Shown: one piece after another, positions 7,816 to 16,634 of the stretch | How the letters are laid out: every line of letters begins with the position of its first letter | Position numbering within the stretch: position 1 is the first letter of the stretch | NCBI RefSeq assembly: GCF_018494065.1 | Contig: NZ_JABBFR010000014.1 | Span: 1-64,000 of the forward strand | From: Rosenbergiella gaditana | Lineage (GTDB): Bacteria; Pseudomonadota; Gammaproteobacteria; Enterobacterales; Enterobacteriaceae | Reading direction: 5' to 3' | Length of the DNA stretch: 64,000 bases | Notes under the pieces: generated by a model | What the model saw: only the letters and a program-made list of their open reading frames with translations | The model's database searches: none | What the model was told of the DNA's origin: nothing | Translations under genes and position numbers: made by a program

Positions 7816-8964
7816 TCATTTTATAAGCGTTGTAATAATGGCTTTTATCGCGGCGATCACCGGGACGGGAGGTTTGCCACTGACAAGACGAAGTTTATCC
7901 CATGGCGTTAACTGTCCCGCATAAAAGCGAGTAATCAGCGGAGCACTGAGACGATAAAAACGCTGCATGACCTCCCAACGCTGCGTCGCAGGGCCGGCGA
8001 GAAAAAGCATACGATTTAACAGGCGAAAGAAACGCTGCTTGCGCCATGACTGGCGTGAAAACTGGTAGGTGAGTAAGCGCAGGCATGCACTGGTAAGGCA
8101 TGACATCTGGGCGATCTCATCGGCTAACGCCACAGCGTGAGGTAGTGAATATCCGGTTGTCGCATGATAGAGATTACCCCGTAAGCCACTGGCAGCAATA
8201 GGTTGGGTCGACCAAAAACGCTTAATTTTTCCCGCTAAGGTGATCGGCAGATTCCCGCGTTCTTCACGAAGCAGTGTGGCCAGTTGCCACCCCTGAGCCG
8301 CAGCATAGTCACTGATATTGTTTCGTCCTTGCTCTAGGGCCAGATCAGCATGATCAATATAGTGGGTATCCTCGATCAACAATTGATCCTCTGTCAGCGG
8401 TAAGGTGTAAACAAACCGATAACCTTGCTGCTGGTCGACCGTGGCATCCATTAAAATTGGACGAGTTAAGCCATGCGGCACCGCAAGCTGCCACACTTGA
8501 CCGACAAAAGCCTGTACGCCAATGGCCATCGATTGGTCTTGCCGAAACCCCCGTCCATCGATGATGGCATGCGCAAAGATCTCTCGACCATCTTCTAATT
8601 TGACCGAGTGCTCGGTGAGCGCTTTAACCGGTGAATCCGTCATTATCTGACCGGATAATGACTCGGCAAGTTGACTGGCGAGCTGCTCGGAAGTGAGGGT
8701 AAAATATCCCCCCGTCAGTGTTCGGTTTAGCTTGGGGAATCGGACATCATATCCCGACCAGCGATAACGGATGTAGGGCTCTATCCATGCAAATTGGCTA
8801 TCGGTTAAATCATCACGATGAAAGGACCAAGTGTGATTTCCTAACGGCTGTTCGCTTGATTCGATAAGAAGTAGCGAAAGCTGAGGTTGTTTCGTTTTTA
8901 ATCTTAATGCGATCAGCGCATTGGCTAACCCTGCGCCGACCAAAATCAGATCGTAATCAGCCAT
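7816..8964 (-). CDS. crtY: Lycopene beta-cyclase
   Basis: The 382-residue protein cyclises both ends of lycopene to give beta-carotene. The N-terminus MADYDLILVGAGLANALIALRL is the FAD-binding motif typical of CrtY-type cyclases (GAGLAN at 10-15). The centre has the expected IDGRGF and NLPITLAG-type segments, with GNLYHATTGYSLPHAVALAD toward the C-terminal third. The ATG at 8964 overlaps the crtX stop by 8 nt; the GTG at 8970 is a less likely start. The order between crtX and crtI matches Pantoea. Confidence 0.97.
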   Translation of the reverse strand: MADYDLILVGAGLANALIALRLKTKQPQLSLLLIESSEQPLGNHTWSFHRDDLTDSQFAWIEPYIRYRWSGYDVRFPKLNRTLTGGYFTLTSEQLASQLAESLSGQIMTDSPVKALTEHSVKLEDGREIFAHAIIDGRGFRQDQSMAIGVQAFVGQVWQLAVPHGLTRPILMDATVDQQQGYRFVYTLPLTEDQLLIEDTHYIDHADLALEQGRNNISDYAAAQGWQLATLLREERGNLPITLAGKIKRFWSTQPIAASGLRGNLYHATTGYSLPHAVALADEIAQMSCLTSACLRLLTYQFSRQSWRKQRFFRLLNRMLFLAGPATQRWEVMQRFYRLSAPLITRFYAGQLTPWDKLRLVSGKPPVPVIAAIKAIITTLIK

Positions 8965-10243
8965 GTACACCTCGCGCCATTATCGGTTGTCCGAAGCGCA
9001 ATGCTTTACTGGCTAAGGAGGCAGCGTAACCGCTGCCGCCCGCTTGAGAAAGCGCTTGTTGTAACCGTAAAAGATTAGGCTTTATCTCTGGCTGCTCACG
9101 CAAGTCGGTAAGTTGCTCACTCCAGGTTTTACTGCTCGCAAAACGTGATAACTTCTGCCCAACACCATGATGCAGCACGCGCGCGGCGACTCCCGGTTGG
9201 TCAAACGCCAACGGCATGACTAATAAAGGGGTTAGCTGTTGAATACTATCCAGAACAGTATTCATTCCCCCATGGGTGATCGTGATATCCGCCGCCGCAA
9301 TTGCCTGCGGTTGATCAATAAAGTCCACCACCTCGACGCCTACCGTCTTAGCTAACGTCTCACTTTGCTTAGGGGTTAGCCCACCACAATGGGCGATCAG
9401 TAAATCCGCCTGAGCATGGGTGCAGGCTGCGACCAGTTTTTTAAACACCGAATAGCGATGCCCTTGTAAGGTGCCTAATGACGCATAGACCTTACACCGC
9501 TGACGCCCCATGCTTAATGCAGCGGTCGTGGTGGCGCTACCCTTCATTGCGCGCAGTGGGCCTACGCAATGAAAGTGGTTGGGTAAATGATGGCGAGGAA
9601 AATCAAGCTCCGGGACCAACTGGCTCAACTGCGCTAACGGAGAAAAGCAGTGATGTAACTGTGTGATCCCTGTAATTCCAAAGGATTGGGCATAATGCGC
9701 GACGACTTGATCGTGTTTACGCATCATCCAATCGTAGATACGCTCACTGGTTTCATACCGCTTATAGGCTTGTGCAGTTTGTTGATAGGTAAAAGGCATG
9801 ACTGCCAAGGGTAATCCCGCCTCACGGTTTAACGGTAGTGCACAAGCGACGGAAATATAAGGGAGATCCAGTTTCTTAGCCACCAGCGCCCCGCCGGGTT
9901 CCATCTGGTCAACGATCAGTCCATCGATTGCTATGTCTCGGCAGGCAGCCGGTAATTCACGACAAAATAACGCGGTACTTTCCGCCATATCAGCGATCAG
10001 ACCAAACATCGAGGGTCCAAAGGGTCTTGCCGCGAGAGATAGGGTATGGCGTAAACTCCCTGCCGGATGCGTTTTTGCCCCTAACGTATAAAAACCGATC
10101 AATGGCGAACGAATGAGTGCACGGACATCAGCCTGGTGAAAAAAAGTAATACGGTGGCCTTGCGAGATCAATGCCAGTGATAACTGTTCAAGGGCGTGGA
10201 TATGGCTATAAAAGGGCGGAGCGATCACCGCATAATGACTCAT
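8957..10243 (-). CDS. crtX: Zeaxanthin glucosyltransferase
   Basis: The 428-residue GT1-family enzyme transfers glucose from UDP-glucose to the hydroxyls of zeaxanthin, giving the polar mono- and diglucosides seen in yellow Pantoea. The C-terminal donor-binding UGT signature is clear: VVDFIDQPQAIAAADITITHGGMNTVLDSI, followed by PLLVMPLAFDQPGVAARV. The N-terminal acceptor domain begins HYAVIAPPFYSHIHALEQL with the conserved His. It starts 9 bp after the crtE stop and overlaps crtY. Its presence predicts glycosylated zeaxanthin as the end product. Confidence 0.97.
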   Translation of the reverse strand: MSHYAVIAPPFYSHIHALEQLSLALISQGHRITFFHQADVRALIRSPLIGFYTLGAKTHPAGSLRHTLSLAARPFGPSMFGLIADMAESTALFCRELPAACRDIAIDGLIVDQMEPGGALVAKKLDLPYISVACALPLNREAGLPLAVMPFTYQQTAQAYKRYETSERIYDWMMRKHDQVVAHYAQSFGITGITQLHHCFSPLAQLSQLVPELDFPRHHLPNHFHCVGPLRAMKGSATTTAALSMGRQRCKVYASLGTLQGHRYSVFKKLVAACTHAQADLLIAHCGGLTPKQSETLAKTVGVEVVDFIDQPQAIAAADITITHGGMNTVLDSIQQLTPLLVMPLAFDQPGVAARVLHHGVGQKLSRFASSKTWSEQLTDLREQPEIKPNLLRLQQALSQAGGSGYAASLASKALRFGQPIMARGVHG

Positions 10244-10252
10244 GGATGTTTC

Positions 10253-11161
10253 CTAGCCTACCGCAGTCAGTTTTTGTTCAAACCATTGCTCGACAAATTG
10301 CTGAGTTTGCCGGCTATGCTGGCAAGCTTGAGAAAAATGCAAGCTAACATGCCCTAAATGATCGCGGAGCTGTTTTTCACTTTTTTTCGCGCCAAACACA
10401 TTCACCCACGTCGATTTCCCAAGATCTTGATAAGGATCTTTACCGGTCAACATCGAGCCGTCGGATAAATCATCCAACAATTGAAAGGCTTGACCTAGGT
10501 TAAATGAGCAATGGCGTAGTTGATCGCGCGTTGCCTCATCAGCGCCTACCGCGATAGCGGCCATCTGTAAGGCTGCACAAAATAGAGTACTGGTCTTATA
10601 GTGGTTGGTCAGGGCGATCGCTTCAGGACTACGAGTACTCTCCCCTTCACTTAAATCTTGATACTGCCCTTCCACTAACCCTTGTACCCCAATAGCATGA
10701 GAGAGTTCCGCGACAGCAAGATTTTTTGCTAACTCACTGATACCTTCCGCTTGACTAATAATTTGAAACGCCTTACTCACCAAAGCCACCACCGCCAATA
10801 ACGCCACCGCTTCACCAAATTTTCGATGGACAGTGGGCTGACTGCGACGCACTAGGGCATTATCCATACAGGGCATATCGTCTAGGATCAGCGAGGCCGC
10901 ATGAACGATTTCAATTGCACAGGCAAAATCAAGTAATCCCTGTTGAGACGATTGATAGCCCAAATCTTGAGCGGTTAATAACAATAATAGAGGCCGAATA
11001 CGTTTACCCGGTGCCAAAGTCCCTTCGCGCATCGCAAGGCTGACTTGTTCTCGCTCAGAAGTGTTAGGGAGTAATTGATCTAACCGCTGTTCAATAGCGT
11101 TAAGGGTGAGCGTAATCGGATCGGTTACCCATCCTTCGCTCTTTTCAGTACCGATCGACAT
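10253..11161 (-). CDS. crtE: Geranylgeranyl diphosphate synthase
   Basis: The 302-residue all-alpha prenyltransferase makes C20 GGPP from FPP and IPP to feed the carotenoid pathway. The first Asp-rich motif is DDMPCMD, of the bacterial DDxxxxD type, in a segment ending NALVRRSQPTVHRKFGEA. The second is FQLLDDLSDGSMLTGKD. The start is ATG 11161 behind AAAGGGGCGGCT; an upstream in-frame codon at 11179 would add six residues. It is the first gene of the crtEXYIB operon. There is no idi gene between crtE and crtX, unlike P. agglomerans-type clusters and like P. ananatis. Confidence 0.97.
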   Translation of the reverse strand: MSIGTEKSEGWVTDPITLTLNAIEQRLDQLLPNTSEREQVSLAMREGTLAPGKRIRPLLLLLTAQDLGYQSSQQGLLDFACAIEIVHAASLILDDMPCMDNALVRRSQPTVHRKFGEAVALLAVVALVSKAFQIISQAEGISELAKNLAVAELSHAIGVQGLVEGQYQDLSEGESTRSPEAIALTNHYKTSTLFCAALQMAAIAVGADEATRDQLRHCSFNLGQAFQLLDDLSDGSMLTGKDPYQDLGKSTWVNVFGAKKSEKQLRDHLGHVSLHFSQACQHSRQTQQFVEQWFEQKLTAVG

Positions 11162-11240
11162 AGCCGCCCCTTTTTGCAAACAGTGTAAAAGAATAGATTA
11201 TTTATCATTACTCTAAGCGTAGCTGACCCAGTGTAAAATG

Positions 11241-11828
11241 TTAGTGAAAAGATGAATTTAATCCACTCTTTAGCGCATATTGTAAACGGTCAAGAAGTCG
11301 TTGAATGTCCGCCGCAGAAAATGGCGCTTGCTGGAAAAAAATCACTTGCCCCTGCCCAGTAGTGGCAACTATTGCGGCACTCTCTGGCTGTAATTGCCAT
11401 TGGTGGGCTACCACGCCGCTGCTATCTAAAATAAAACGACTCGTCGGCGAATGTTTTTTACTGTTGAGAATGCTGTGTTCAACGAAGGGCTGGCTTCCCC
11501 AAATACTGTCATCGGTGTTGACAATGGTCGTCATCGTGACGCTTTTAGTCACCCACTGCGCTTGTTCAAGCCGCGTAACAACCGAATTAAGCTGTTGTTT
11601 TGCTGCCAGACGCCCCGCAACATGGATAATTAACTGTGGACGTGATTGAGGCCACGATGGTTGCCACGGTTGGCGCGTCATCTCTTCTGCATTAAGGATA
11701 ACTTCCCCGCCACGTTGCACGGTGACGGCCGGTAATAACGTCCCCACATGCGGAAGCTCGGCATGTGCCGTCTGAATTAAGAGAGAGAGTCCGGCAATCC
11801 AGACCATACCACTGCTAACTTTCTTCAT
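11241..11828 (-). CDS. YtfJ-family secreted protein
   Basis: The 195-residue protein has a cleavable signal (about residues 1-23, ending AHA-EL). It resembles E. coli YtfJ along its length: VHVAGRLAAKQ-type segment (HVAGRLAAKQQ), TTIVNTDDSIWGSQPFVEHSI, then SRFILDSSGVVAHQWQLQPESAAIV. YtfJ proteins have a thioredoxin-like fold in the periplasm and no agreed function. The gene lies 80 bp upstream of crtE on the same strand, so it could share transcription with the pigment operon, although the gap leaves room for a crtE promoter. Intact. Confidence 0.85.
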   Translation of the reverse strand: MKKVSSGMVWIAGLSLLIQTAHAELPHVGTLLPAVTVQRGGEVILNAEEMTRQPWQPSWPQSRPQLIIHVAGRLAAKQQLNSVVTRLEQAQWVTKSVTMTTIVNTDDSIWGSQPFVEHSILNSKKHSPTSRFILDSSGVVAHQWQLQPESAAIVATTGQGQVIFFQQAPFSAADIQRLLDRLQYALKSGLNSSFH

Positions 11829-11930
11829 CGCTTAACACGCCTTGGCTAGGATCACTGCTTCAAGCATAGCTTACCGTTATAGCTTGGGTGAGGTGATTGA
11901 ATGAGAAACCGCTGCATGGCGGGCAACTAA

Positions 11931-12373
11931 CTACTTTTCCGGTTGGAGAAAGGCCATGGCACACCTACTCAACAAAGCAAAACTTCCGGTCACCCAAAAC
12001 ATCGCGTTGTAGCCATCATATTCGGCGAGCGCACCACAGAGGGCATCCCTTCCATCTGAGCAACCGCCGCGACGGTCATATTGTAGGGCGGCAGCAGTTT
12101 TGCCAGTATGCTGGTTTTTCGTTCAGGGGAAATACGTTTCATTTGTCACTCCATCACCCTCCGGTTTATTTTCAGAGGGGGTGACAACTATCCTGACACT
12201 GAGGGGTAGATAGGTGAAATAATTGCAAAGCTATTGGCTATCGCTAAGGTCAACCCACTGTAAGCACCCACCGACGATTTCGGCGTAACATCAATGACCA
12301 CCGACCCATAAATATTATTGATCAACGCATTAAAGGCATTGCCCAAGGTCATTAAGCCGATAACGTCATCGAC
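11931..12373 (-). pseudogene. MFS transporter remnant, broken by an IS3-family fragment
   Basis: Two minus-strand pieces look like parts of one major-facilitator protein. The upstream piece (12373 to about 12190) reads IGLMTLGNAFNALINNIYGS, then VVIDVTPKSSVGAYSGLTLAIANSFAIISPIY. The downstream piece (about 12045 to 11931) reads ALAEYDGYNAMFWVTGSFALLSR and ends in LQPEK-stop, the usual last helix of the ACS/sugar-acid subfamily. Between them sits an insertion-sequence end with an orfA start. The N-terminal half is missing. The region therefore records loss of a sugar-acid or organic-anion importer. Confidence 0.7.
12045..12187 (-). mobile_element. IS3-family end fragment with start of orfA
   Basis: From an apparent left end at about 12187 (TTGTCACCCCCTCTGAAAAT) the minus strand shows a ribosome site GATGGAG and an ATG at 12142 beginning MKRISPERKTSILAKLLPPYNM, then TVAAVAQMEGM. 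This is the N-terminus of an IS3-family OrfA of the MKRxSPExKxxxLAKLLPP type. After about 30 codons the sequence switches to MFS code. Only the left end survives, so a deletion removed the rest of the element together with part of the MFS gene. Confidence 0.7.
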
Positions 12374-12516
12374 TTATCCTTACTCATATAGCGGGAATCT
12401 CACCCGTTATGTATGCCGATACTCGTCTTTATGCCATAAATCAATAAAGAGAAGCTGCAACTTCCGTATAGTTTTTCAGCGGTTAATTTTTACTCGCTTT
12501 CTTCAAGGAACTGAAA

Positions 12517-14028
12517 ATGATGACGGATATACTCTCCTTTCTACTTGCAATCACCCCCCTTGCCCTATTAATTTTCCTTATTTTGATGCTCAGAGTCGCC
12601 GTGCATTACGCAGTGCTCATCACTCTCCTTATCACCTGGTGTATTGCCGCTTGGCACTTTGATTTGTCCCTTCAAGCCTTAAGCGTCGCATCACTCTATG
12701 GTGCCGCTAAAGGGCTATGGCCGATTGTGATCGTGATTTTTGCCGCCATATATGGCTATAACCTAATGTTTGGTAATGGCAGTATGGCGATTATTAAGCA
12801 GGCCTTAGCGGCAATCAGTGACGATAAACGAATACAAGTCTTAATTATCGCTTGGGGGTTTGGTGGATTCCTTGAGGCGGTGGCTGGCTATGGAACCGCT
12901 GTCGCGATCCCCGTCGGTATTCTGATCGCATTAGGCATCCAACCCCTTAAAGCCGCAGTCGTCTCGTTAATTGCTAACTCCGTTCCAACGGCCTTTGGCG
13001 CGGTGGGGATCCCGGTCATTATGCTAGCAGAACAGACTGGCTTAGCAGTACACACGCTAAGTATGCATATCATCTTGCAACTTGCCGCTTTTAATATTCT
13101 TTTGCCTTTTGTCTTGGTGGCAATAATTGGCGGCGGGGTAAAGGCAATCCGTGGCGTATTCTGGATCACACTCTGTTGTGGTGTTGCCTCGTTACTCCCA
13201 CAATATTTTGTTGCACGCTATTTAGGCGCAGAATTACCGGCATTCGCCGGCAGTTTGGGCGGTTTAATCATTACCATTATTCTTGCTCGCTGCCAAAAAA
13301 CCGACCGTACTACTGAACGTGTCGCGCTCCCTAAGCTGTTTAAAGCGAGTCTTATTTACCTCTTTACCTTTATATTTATTGTACTCTGCTCCCCGCTCTT
13401 CCCCACCATTAAGCAGAGTTTAGGGGCGTTTTACAGCCAAATTAATTTCCCATTAAGTACCACAGATACCCTGCAATTAAAAATTGAATGGCTTATCACA
13501 CCAGGTGTACTGATACTCTTAGCCTCAACAATCGGTGGTTTAATTCAAGGTAGCCAACCGAAGGAGATGGTCTCTCTATTATTCACGACACTGCGACAAC
13601 TCAAAAAATCGATTATCGCCATTTTAGCCATTGTCGCGATGGCAACCGTGATGGACAAAAGCGGTATGATCACCGTCATCGCCACAACTTTAGTCGCGAC
13701 AACCGGGATCGGTTATGTCTTCCTCTCCCCCTTGATCGGCGCACTGGGAACCTTTGTAACCGGCAGCGATACCAATGCAAATGTGTTATTCGGTAAACTC
13801 CAGGCTACTGCCGCTCAGCAATTAGGCATTGATCCCCATGCCCTGGCCGCCGCAAATACTGCAGGGGCAACAGGTGGTAAGATGATTTCACCACAGAGCA
13901 TCGCGATTGCCGTTTCTGCCAGTAAATTAGAGCACCTCAGCGGCGAAATAATGTCTACTACATTAAAATATTGTTTACTCTATATTTTCTTATTGGGATT
14001 AGGGATAGGTCTATTTTATACGCTTTAG
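12517..14028 (+). CDS. L-lactate/glycolate permease family transporter
   Basis: The 503-residue polytopic membrane protein matches the LctP family (TC 2.A.14). Signatures are LWPIVIVIFAAIYGYNLM, GFGGFLEAVAGYGTAVAIPVGILIALG, NSVPTAFGAVGIPV and, near the C-terminus, GALGTFVTGSDTNANVLFGKLQ followed by GATGGKMISPQSIAIA. Known members import lactate or glycolate with protons. Length is slightly below LldP (about 550). The ATG at 12517 follows AAGGAACTGAAA. No lactate dehydrogenase or lldR gene is next to it, so the substrate is not confirmed by context. Confidence 0.9.
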   Translation: MMTDILSFLLAITPLALLIFLILMLRVAVHYAVLITLLITWCIAAWHFDLSLQALSVASLYGAAKGLWPIVIVIFAAIYGYNLMFGNGSMAIIKQALAAISDDKRIQVLIIAWGFGGFLEAVAGYGTAVAIPVGILIALGIQPLKAAVVSLIANSVPTAFGAVGIPVIMLAEQTGLAVHTLSMHIILQLAAFNILLPFVLVAIIGGGVKAIRGVFWITLCCGVASLLPQYFVARYLGAELPAFAGSLGGLIITIILARCQKTDRTTERVALPKLFKASLIYLFTFIFIVLCSPLFPTIKQSLGAFYSQINFPLSTTDTLQLKIEWLITPGVLILLASTIGGLIQGSQPKEMVSLLFTTLRQLKKSIIAILAIVAMATVMDKSGMITVIATTLVATTGIGYVFLSPLIGALGTFVTGSDTNANVLFGKLQATAAQQLGIDPHALAAANTAGATGGKMISPQSIAIAVSASKLEHLSGEIMSTTLKYCLLYIFLLGLGIGLFYTL

Positions 14029-14527
14029 AGATCAAATAAGCGGGTGCTCAATTTTATTAAGCCGATAATATAAAATTGAAGGGCTTTAACGAAAACGTCT
14101 GCACCTGCTTATTTTTAACCGATAAAATATTTTTATGTATTTTTTGTCGACTAATGCTCCATCGATATCAATGCAATAAATCCAAGCTGCGCTAGCACTG
14201 AAATATCCAGCAAATTTTCTCAACAAGAAACAAAGATATTATCTATTATAAATGGCAATTACTTAGTTTAATCCTATCAATAAAATTAATCGTATCATTA
14301 AGTGAAAATCTACTCACACGCCCTTGAATTAGAAATTAAACCATTATTTTCATAAAGTTAATCCTTTATATAGCTAAATATTTAGGTTCTATCTACTCAA
14401 ATTGCTCAATATTTTTTTCAAGAAATTTCCCTCGTCATAAATAGTGATGAAGTGTTTCTTAATTTGTTGATGCAGCACTTTGACATAATCAGTATGATCG
14501 ACTGATATTCTTCTACAAGGTGACTTA
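14029..14527. other. AT-rich intergenic stretch, no gene seen
   Basis: About 500 bp between the permease stop and the small ORF at 14528 are AT-rich, with many short A/T runs. I see no coding frame with a convincing start, no tRNA-like fold and no repeat family. It presumably holds the promoter of the 84-residue ORF. The composition resembles the fimbrial region and suggests foreign DNA. Confidence 0.4.
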
Positions 14528-14782
14528 ATGCCAAAAATCCTATCGATAGTACCAGAAAATGAAATTATATTTACCCTTCCTAGCGGGAAAATTCTTGAAA
14601 ACAAAAGCATTATCTACCTACTTGCTCAGTACATTGGGGCAACAGTAAATGCCGATGACATAAGCCGTGCTCAAGCATTCTCTCTCGAAGAAAAAATGAA
14701 TGATTTAGTACTAATTATCAATCGTAACAATCTTACTTTTTTAGCTGATCACGTATTTGAAAAAAACACCTCTGCAGACTAA
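14528..14782 (+). CDS. Hypothetical 84-residue protein, orphan
   Basis: A short ORF with a reasonable ribosome site (AAGGTGACTTA before ATG 14528) encodes a soluble, slightly acidic protein with no signal peptide or membrane segment. It begins MPKILSIVPENEIIFTLPSG and continues with IIYLLAQYIGATVNADDISRA; predicted beta then helix. I do not recognise the family. The DNA is AT-rich, both flanks are long noncoding stretches, and no partner gene is adjacent. It may be a horizontally acquired singleton. Coding status rests on the ribosome site and the plausible amino-acid composition. Confidence 0.55.
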   Translation: MPKILSIVPENEIIFTLPSGKILENKSIIYLLAQYIGATVNADDISRAQAFSLEEKMNDLVLIINRNNLTFLADHVFEKNTSAD

Positions 14783-15049
14783 ATTTCCCACACATCAAGA
14801 CAACCGCTATGGTCTATAACCAATTAATTAACCGAACAATTTAATGATAAGTCACGTAGATTCAGTAGATTGATTATTTCTCTATTCAATAAGAGAAGGT
14901 CAAAAAGAGACTATAACTTTCAGCGAGTAATAAATAAACTCCCTGTGATCATCACGTTATAATCAATCTAATAAATTTTACCTTGAAGTAAACATTTAAA
15001 AAGTTGGGCTTAAGTAAATGTGTAATAAATAGTGACTTTCACTGTAACA
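14783..15049. other. AT-rich intergenic stretch, no gene seen
   Basis: About 270 bp of AT-rich DNA follow the 84-residue ORF and lead up to the perfect inverted repeat at 15050-15090. No ORF, RNA gene or clear promoter was recognised. Confidence 0.4.
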
Positions 15050-15090
15050 CCGGTAATACCGCTTAGCCCTTGTCTAAGCGGTATTACCGG
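15050..15090. repeat. Perfect 17-bp inverted repeat (hairpin, 7-nt loop)
   Basis: CCGGTAATACCGCTTAG (15050-15066) pairs perfectly with its reverse complement at 15074-15090 around a CCCTTGT loop. It lies about 60 bp beyond the stop of the leftward PqaA-like gene. No T-run follows on either strand, so it is not a classic intrinsic terminator. It could be a factor-dependent terminator, an mRNA-stabilising stem, or a mobile REP-like palindrome. Its surroundings are AT-rich. Confidence 0.8.
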
Positions 15091-15149
15091 CGTCGACGAT
15101 TCGCGGTGGGCCTTTCATCACACACTTACCCACCTTAGCGATGAACAGG

Positions 15150-16634
15150 TTAGCGCTTCACTGACACGGGGTTCAGTCCGCGACCAGGTAGTGTCTGACA
15201 GGCTCCCCCTGTCGATGGCGGCGCGACTTGCGGATACTTATCGTCCGGTGTGATATACACTTGTGATGTCGCCACATATCCATCGCTAAAGGTTGCTTCA
15301 ATATAGGTGGCCTGCCATCCGCGTTCTGGGGAGGGCAGCGGGATACTAGGCTTCTCGTGGCCGACCAAATTAACGGGTGCGGAGCGGTATCTAATCGCGC
15401 AGGCATAGCGAAAATCCCTTGCGACTGGGTTAGTGGCGGTCCACTGTAAAACGGTTACCGGCTTCTCTGAAAAACTGACCGTCAATGCTTTTTTTCCCTC
15501 TTTGCTACCCTGTACTGTTTCTGTCATAACCGGCAGTTTTTGCTGATTTTGAAAGCGGTTAACAAAGGTGATCAGCGATTGCTCCGCAATAGCGAGAATA
15601 CCGTTATGTGTGGAGTTAGGGACAACTCGCAAGGATTTTACCCCAGGTAACTGGCCATAATAGAAATGACTATTATCAGGGACATAGAAATCATCGCCGC
15701 TGGCATTGATAATATATTTAGCAATAGTGAGTCGATCACCCAAATCGGTATTCAAATAAGCCAAAGGGTCTTCAAGCGTCATCAGGCTTGCAAAGTTATC
15801 CGAGCCAATCTGCTGGTCAACGCCCTGTTTATAGTAAGGATAAAAAGCAATAGGCCAGTTTTTTCCGTATGACTGATACATGTGTTCGAGAGACTTTTTA
15901 GTGTCCAACAAATCCATGACGAAAGGCACAACAGCATCAACATCCGGATCCGACAGCGCGGTTAGCCACGCGGCCCAGCCACGTTTGGAGGCGCCGGTAA
16001 CGATAAATTTCGTAATGTTCAGTGGTGCCAGCTCTTGCTTTGCCAGCCTAAATGCCTGCGACACTGACGCCGCCATCGGGATATGGAGGGATGCATTTTG
16101 GTATTTCTGCGTATCCCCGATAAACAGTTGCCAAGAATAGGCCACACTGTCATCTTCACCCAGAGGGGTTGGCAGGCCCCGATACGTCAACAACTGATTA
16201 GGAACATTACTGACTGATATCACCACTGTTCGTGTAGCGACCGCAATACGTGAAAGCTCTTCTTGACTAAAGTTAGTCGGCGCTACAGGCGTACCTGAAC
16301 TATTAACGTTGCTGCCGTTATTAATAACAACCAGGGCATTTTTATTTCTGGCTGAATCAGGAATATAGATATCCACCCCGTTCTGCCAACGTTGTGGCGT
16401 AACCACACCTTGTGGTGACCATGTTTGTGAGTTCAAGTTATATCTCTGCACCGTCACACCCGGTAGCGACTTTTTTTCCAACAGAGAATAATCAAGAGGC
16501 AATGCCGCAAGGGATATCCGGTAATCAGAAATACTATGCGTCAGTTGGGTGTGTTGAGGGGGTGCCCCCGCAGATAACGCAAGACAGTTCGGCGAAATAC
16601 TTAACATCGCCAGAGCTAACACTTTTATTTTCAT
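15150..16634 (-). CDS. PhoPQ-activated pathogenicity-related (PqaA-type) secreted hydrolase-fold protein
   Basis: The 494-residue protein starts with a signal peptide (to about residue 19, CLA-LS). It matches the PhoPQ-regulated family (PF10142): SVAYSWQLFIGDTQ, the nucleophile-elbow-like VTGASKRGWAAWLTALSDPDVDAVVPFVMDLLD region, YYKQGVDQQIGSDNFASLM and a late VVPNSTHNGI containing a His. The fold is alpha/beta-hydrolase-like. In Salmonella PqaA is PhoPQ-induced and linked to antimicrobial peptide resistance; the substrate is unknown. The ribosome site AAGGAGTTTCTTA fixes the start. It stands alone, flanked by decayed DNA on its upstream side. Confidence 0.88.
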   Translation of the reverse strand: MKIKVLALAMLSISPNCLALSAGAPPQHTQLTHSISDYRISLAALPLDYSLLEKKSLPGVTVQRYNLNSQTWSPQGVVTPQRWQNGVDIYIPDSARNKNALVVINNGSNVNSSGTPVAPTNFSQEELSRIAVATRTVVISVSNVPNQLLTYRGLPTPLGEDDSVAYSWQLFIGDTQKYQNASLHIPMAASVSQAFRLAKQELAPLNITKFIVTGASKRGWAAWLTALSDPDVDAVVPFVMDLLDTKKSLEHMYQSYGKNWPIAFYPYYKQGVDQQIGSDNFASLMTLEDPLAYLNTDLGDRLTIAKYIINASGDDFYVPDNSHFYYGQLPGVKSLRVVPNSTHNGILAIAEQSLITFVNRFQNQQKLPVMTETVQGSKEGKKALTVSFSEKPVTVLQWTATNPVARDFRYACAIRYRSAPVNLVGHEKPSIPLPSPERGWQATYIEATFSDGYVATSQVYITPDDKYPQVAPPSTGGACQTLPGRGLNPVSVKR

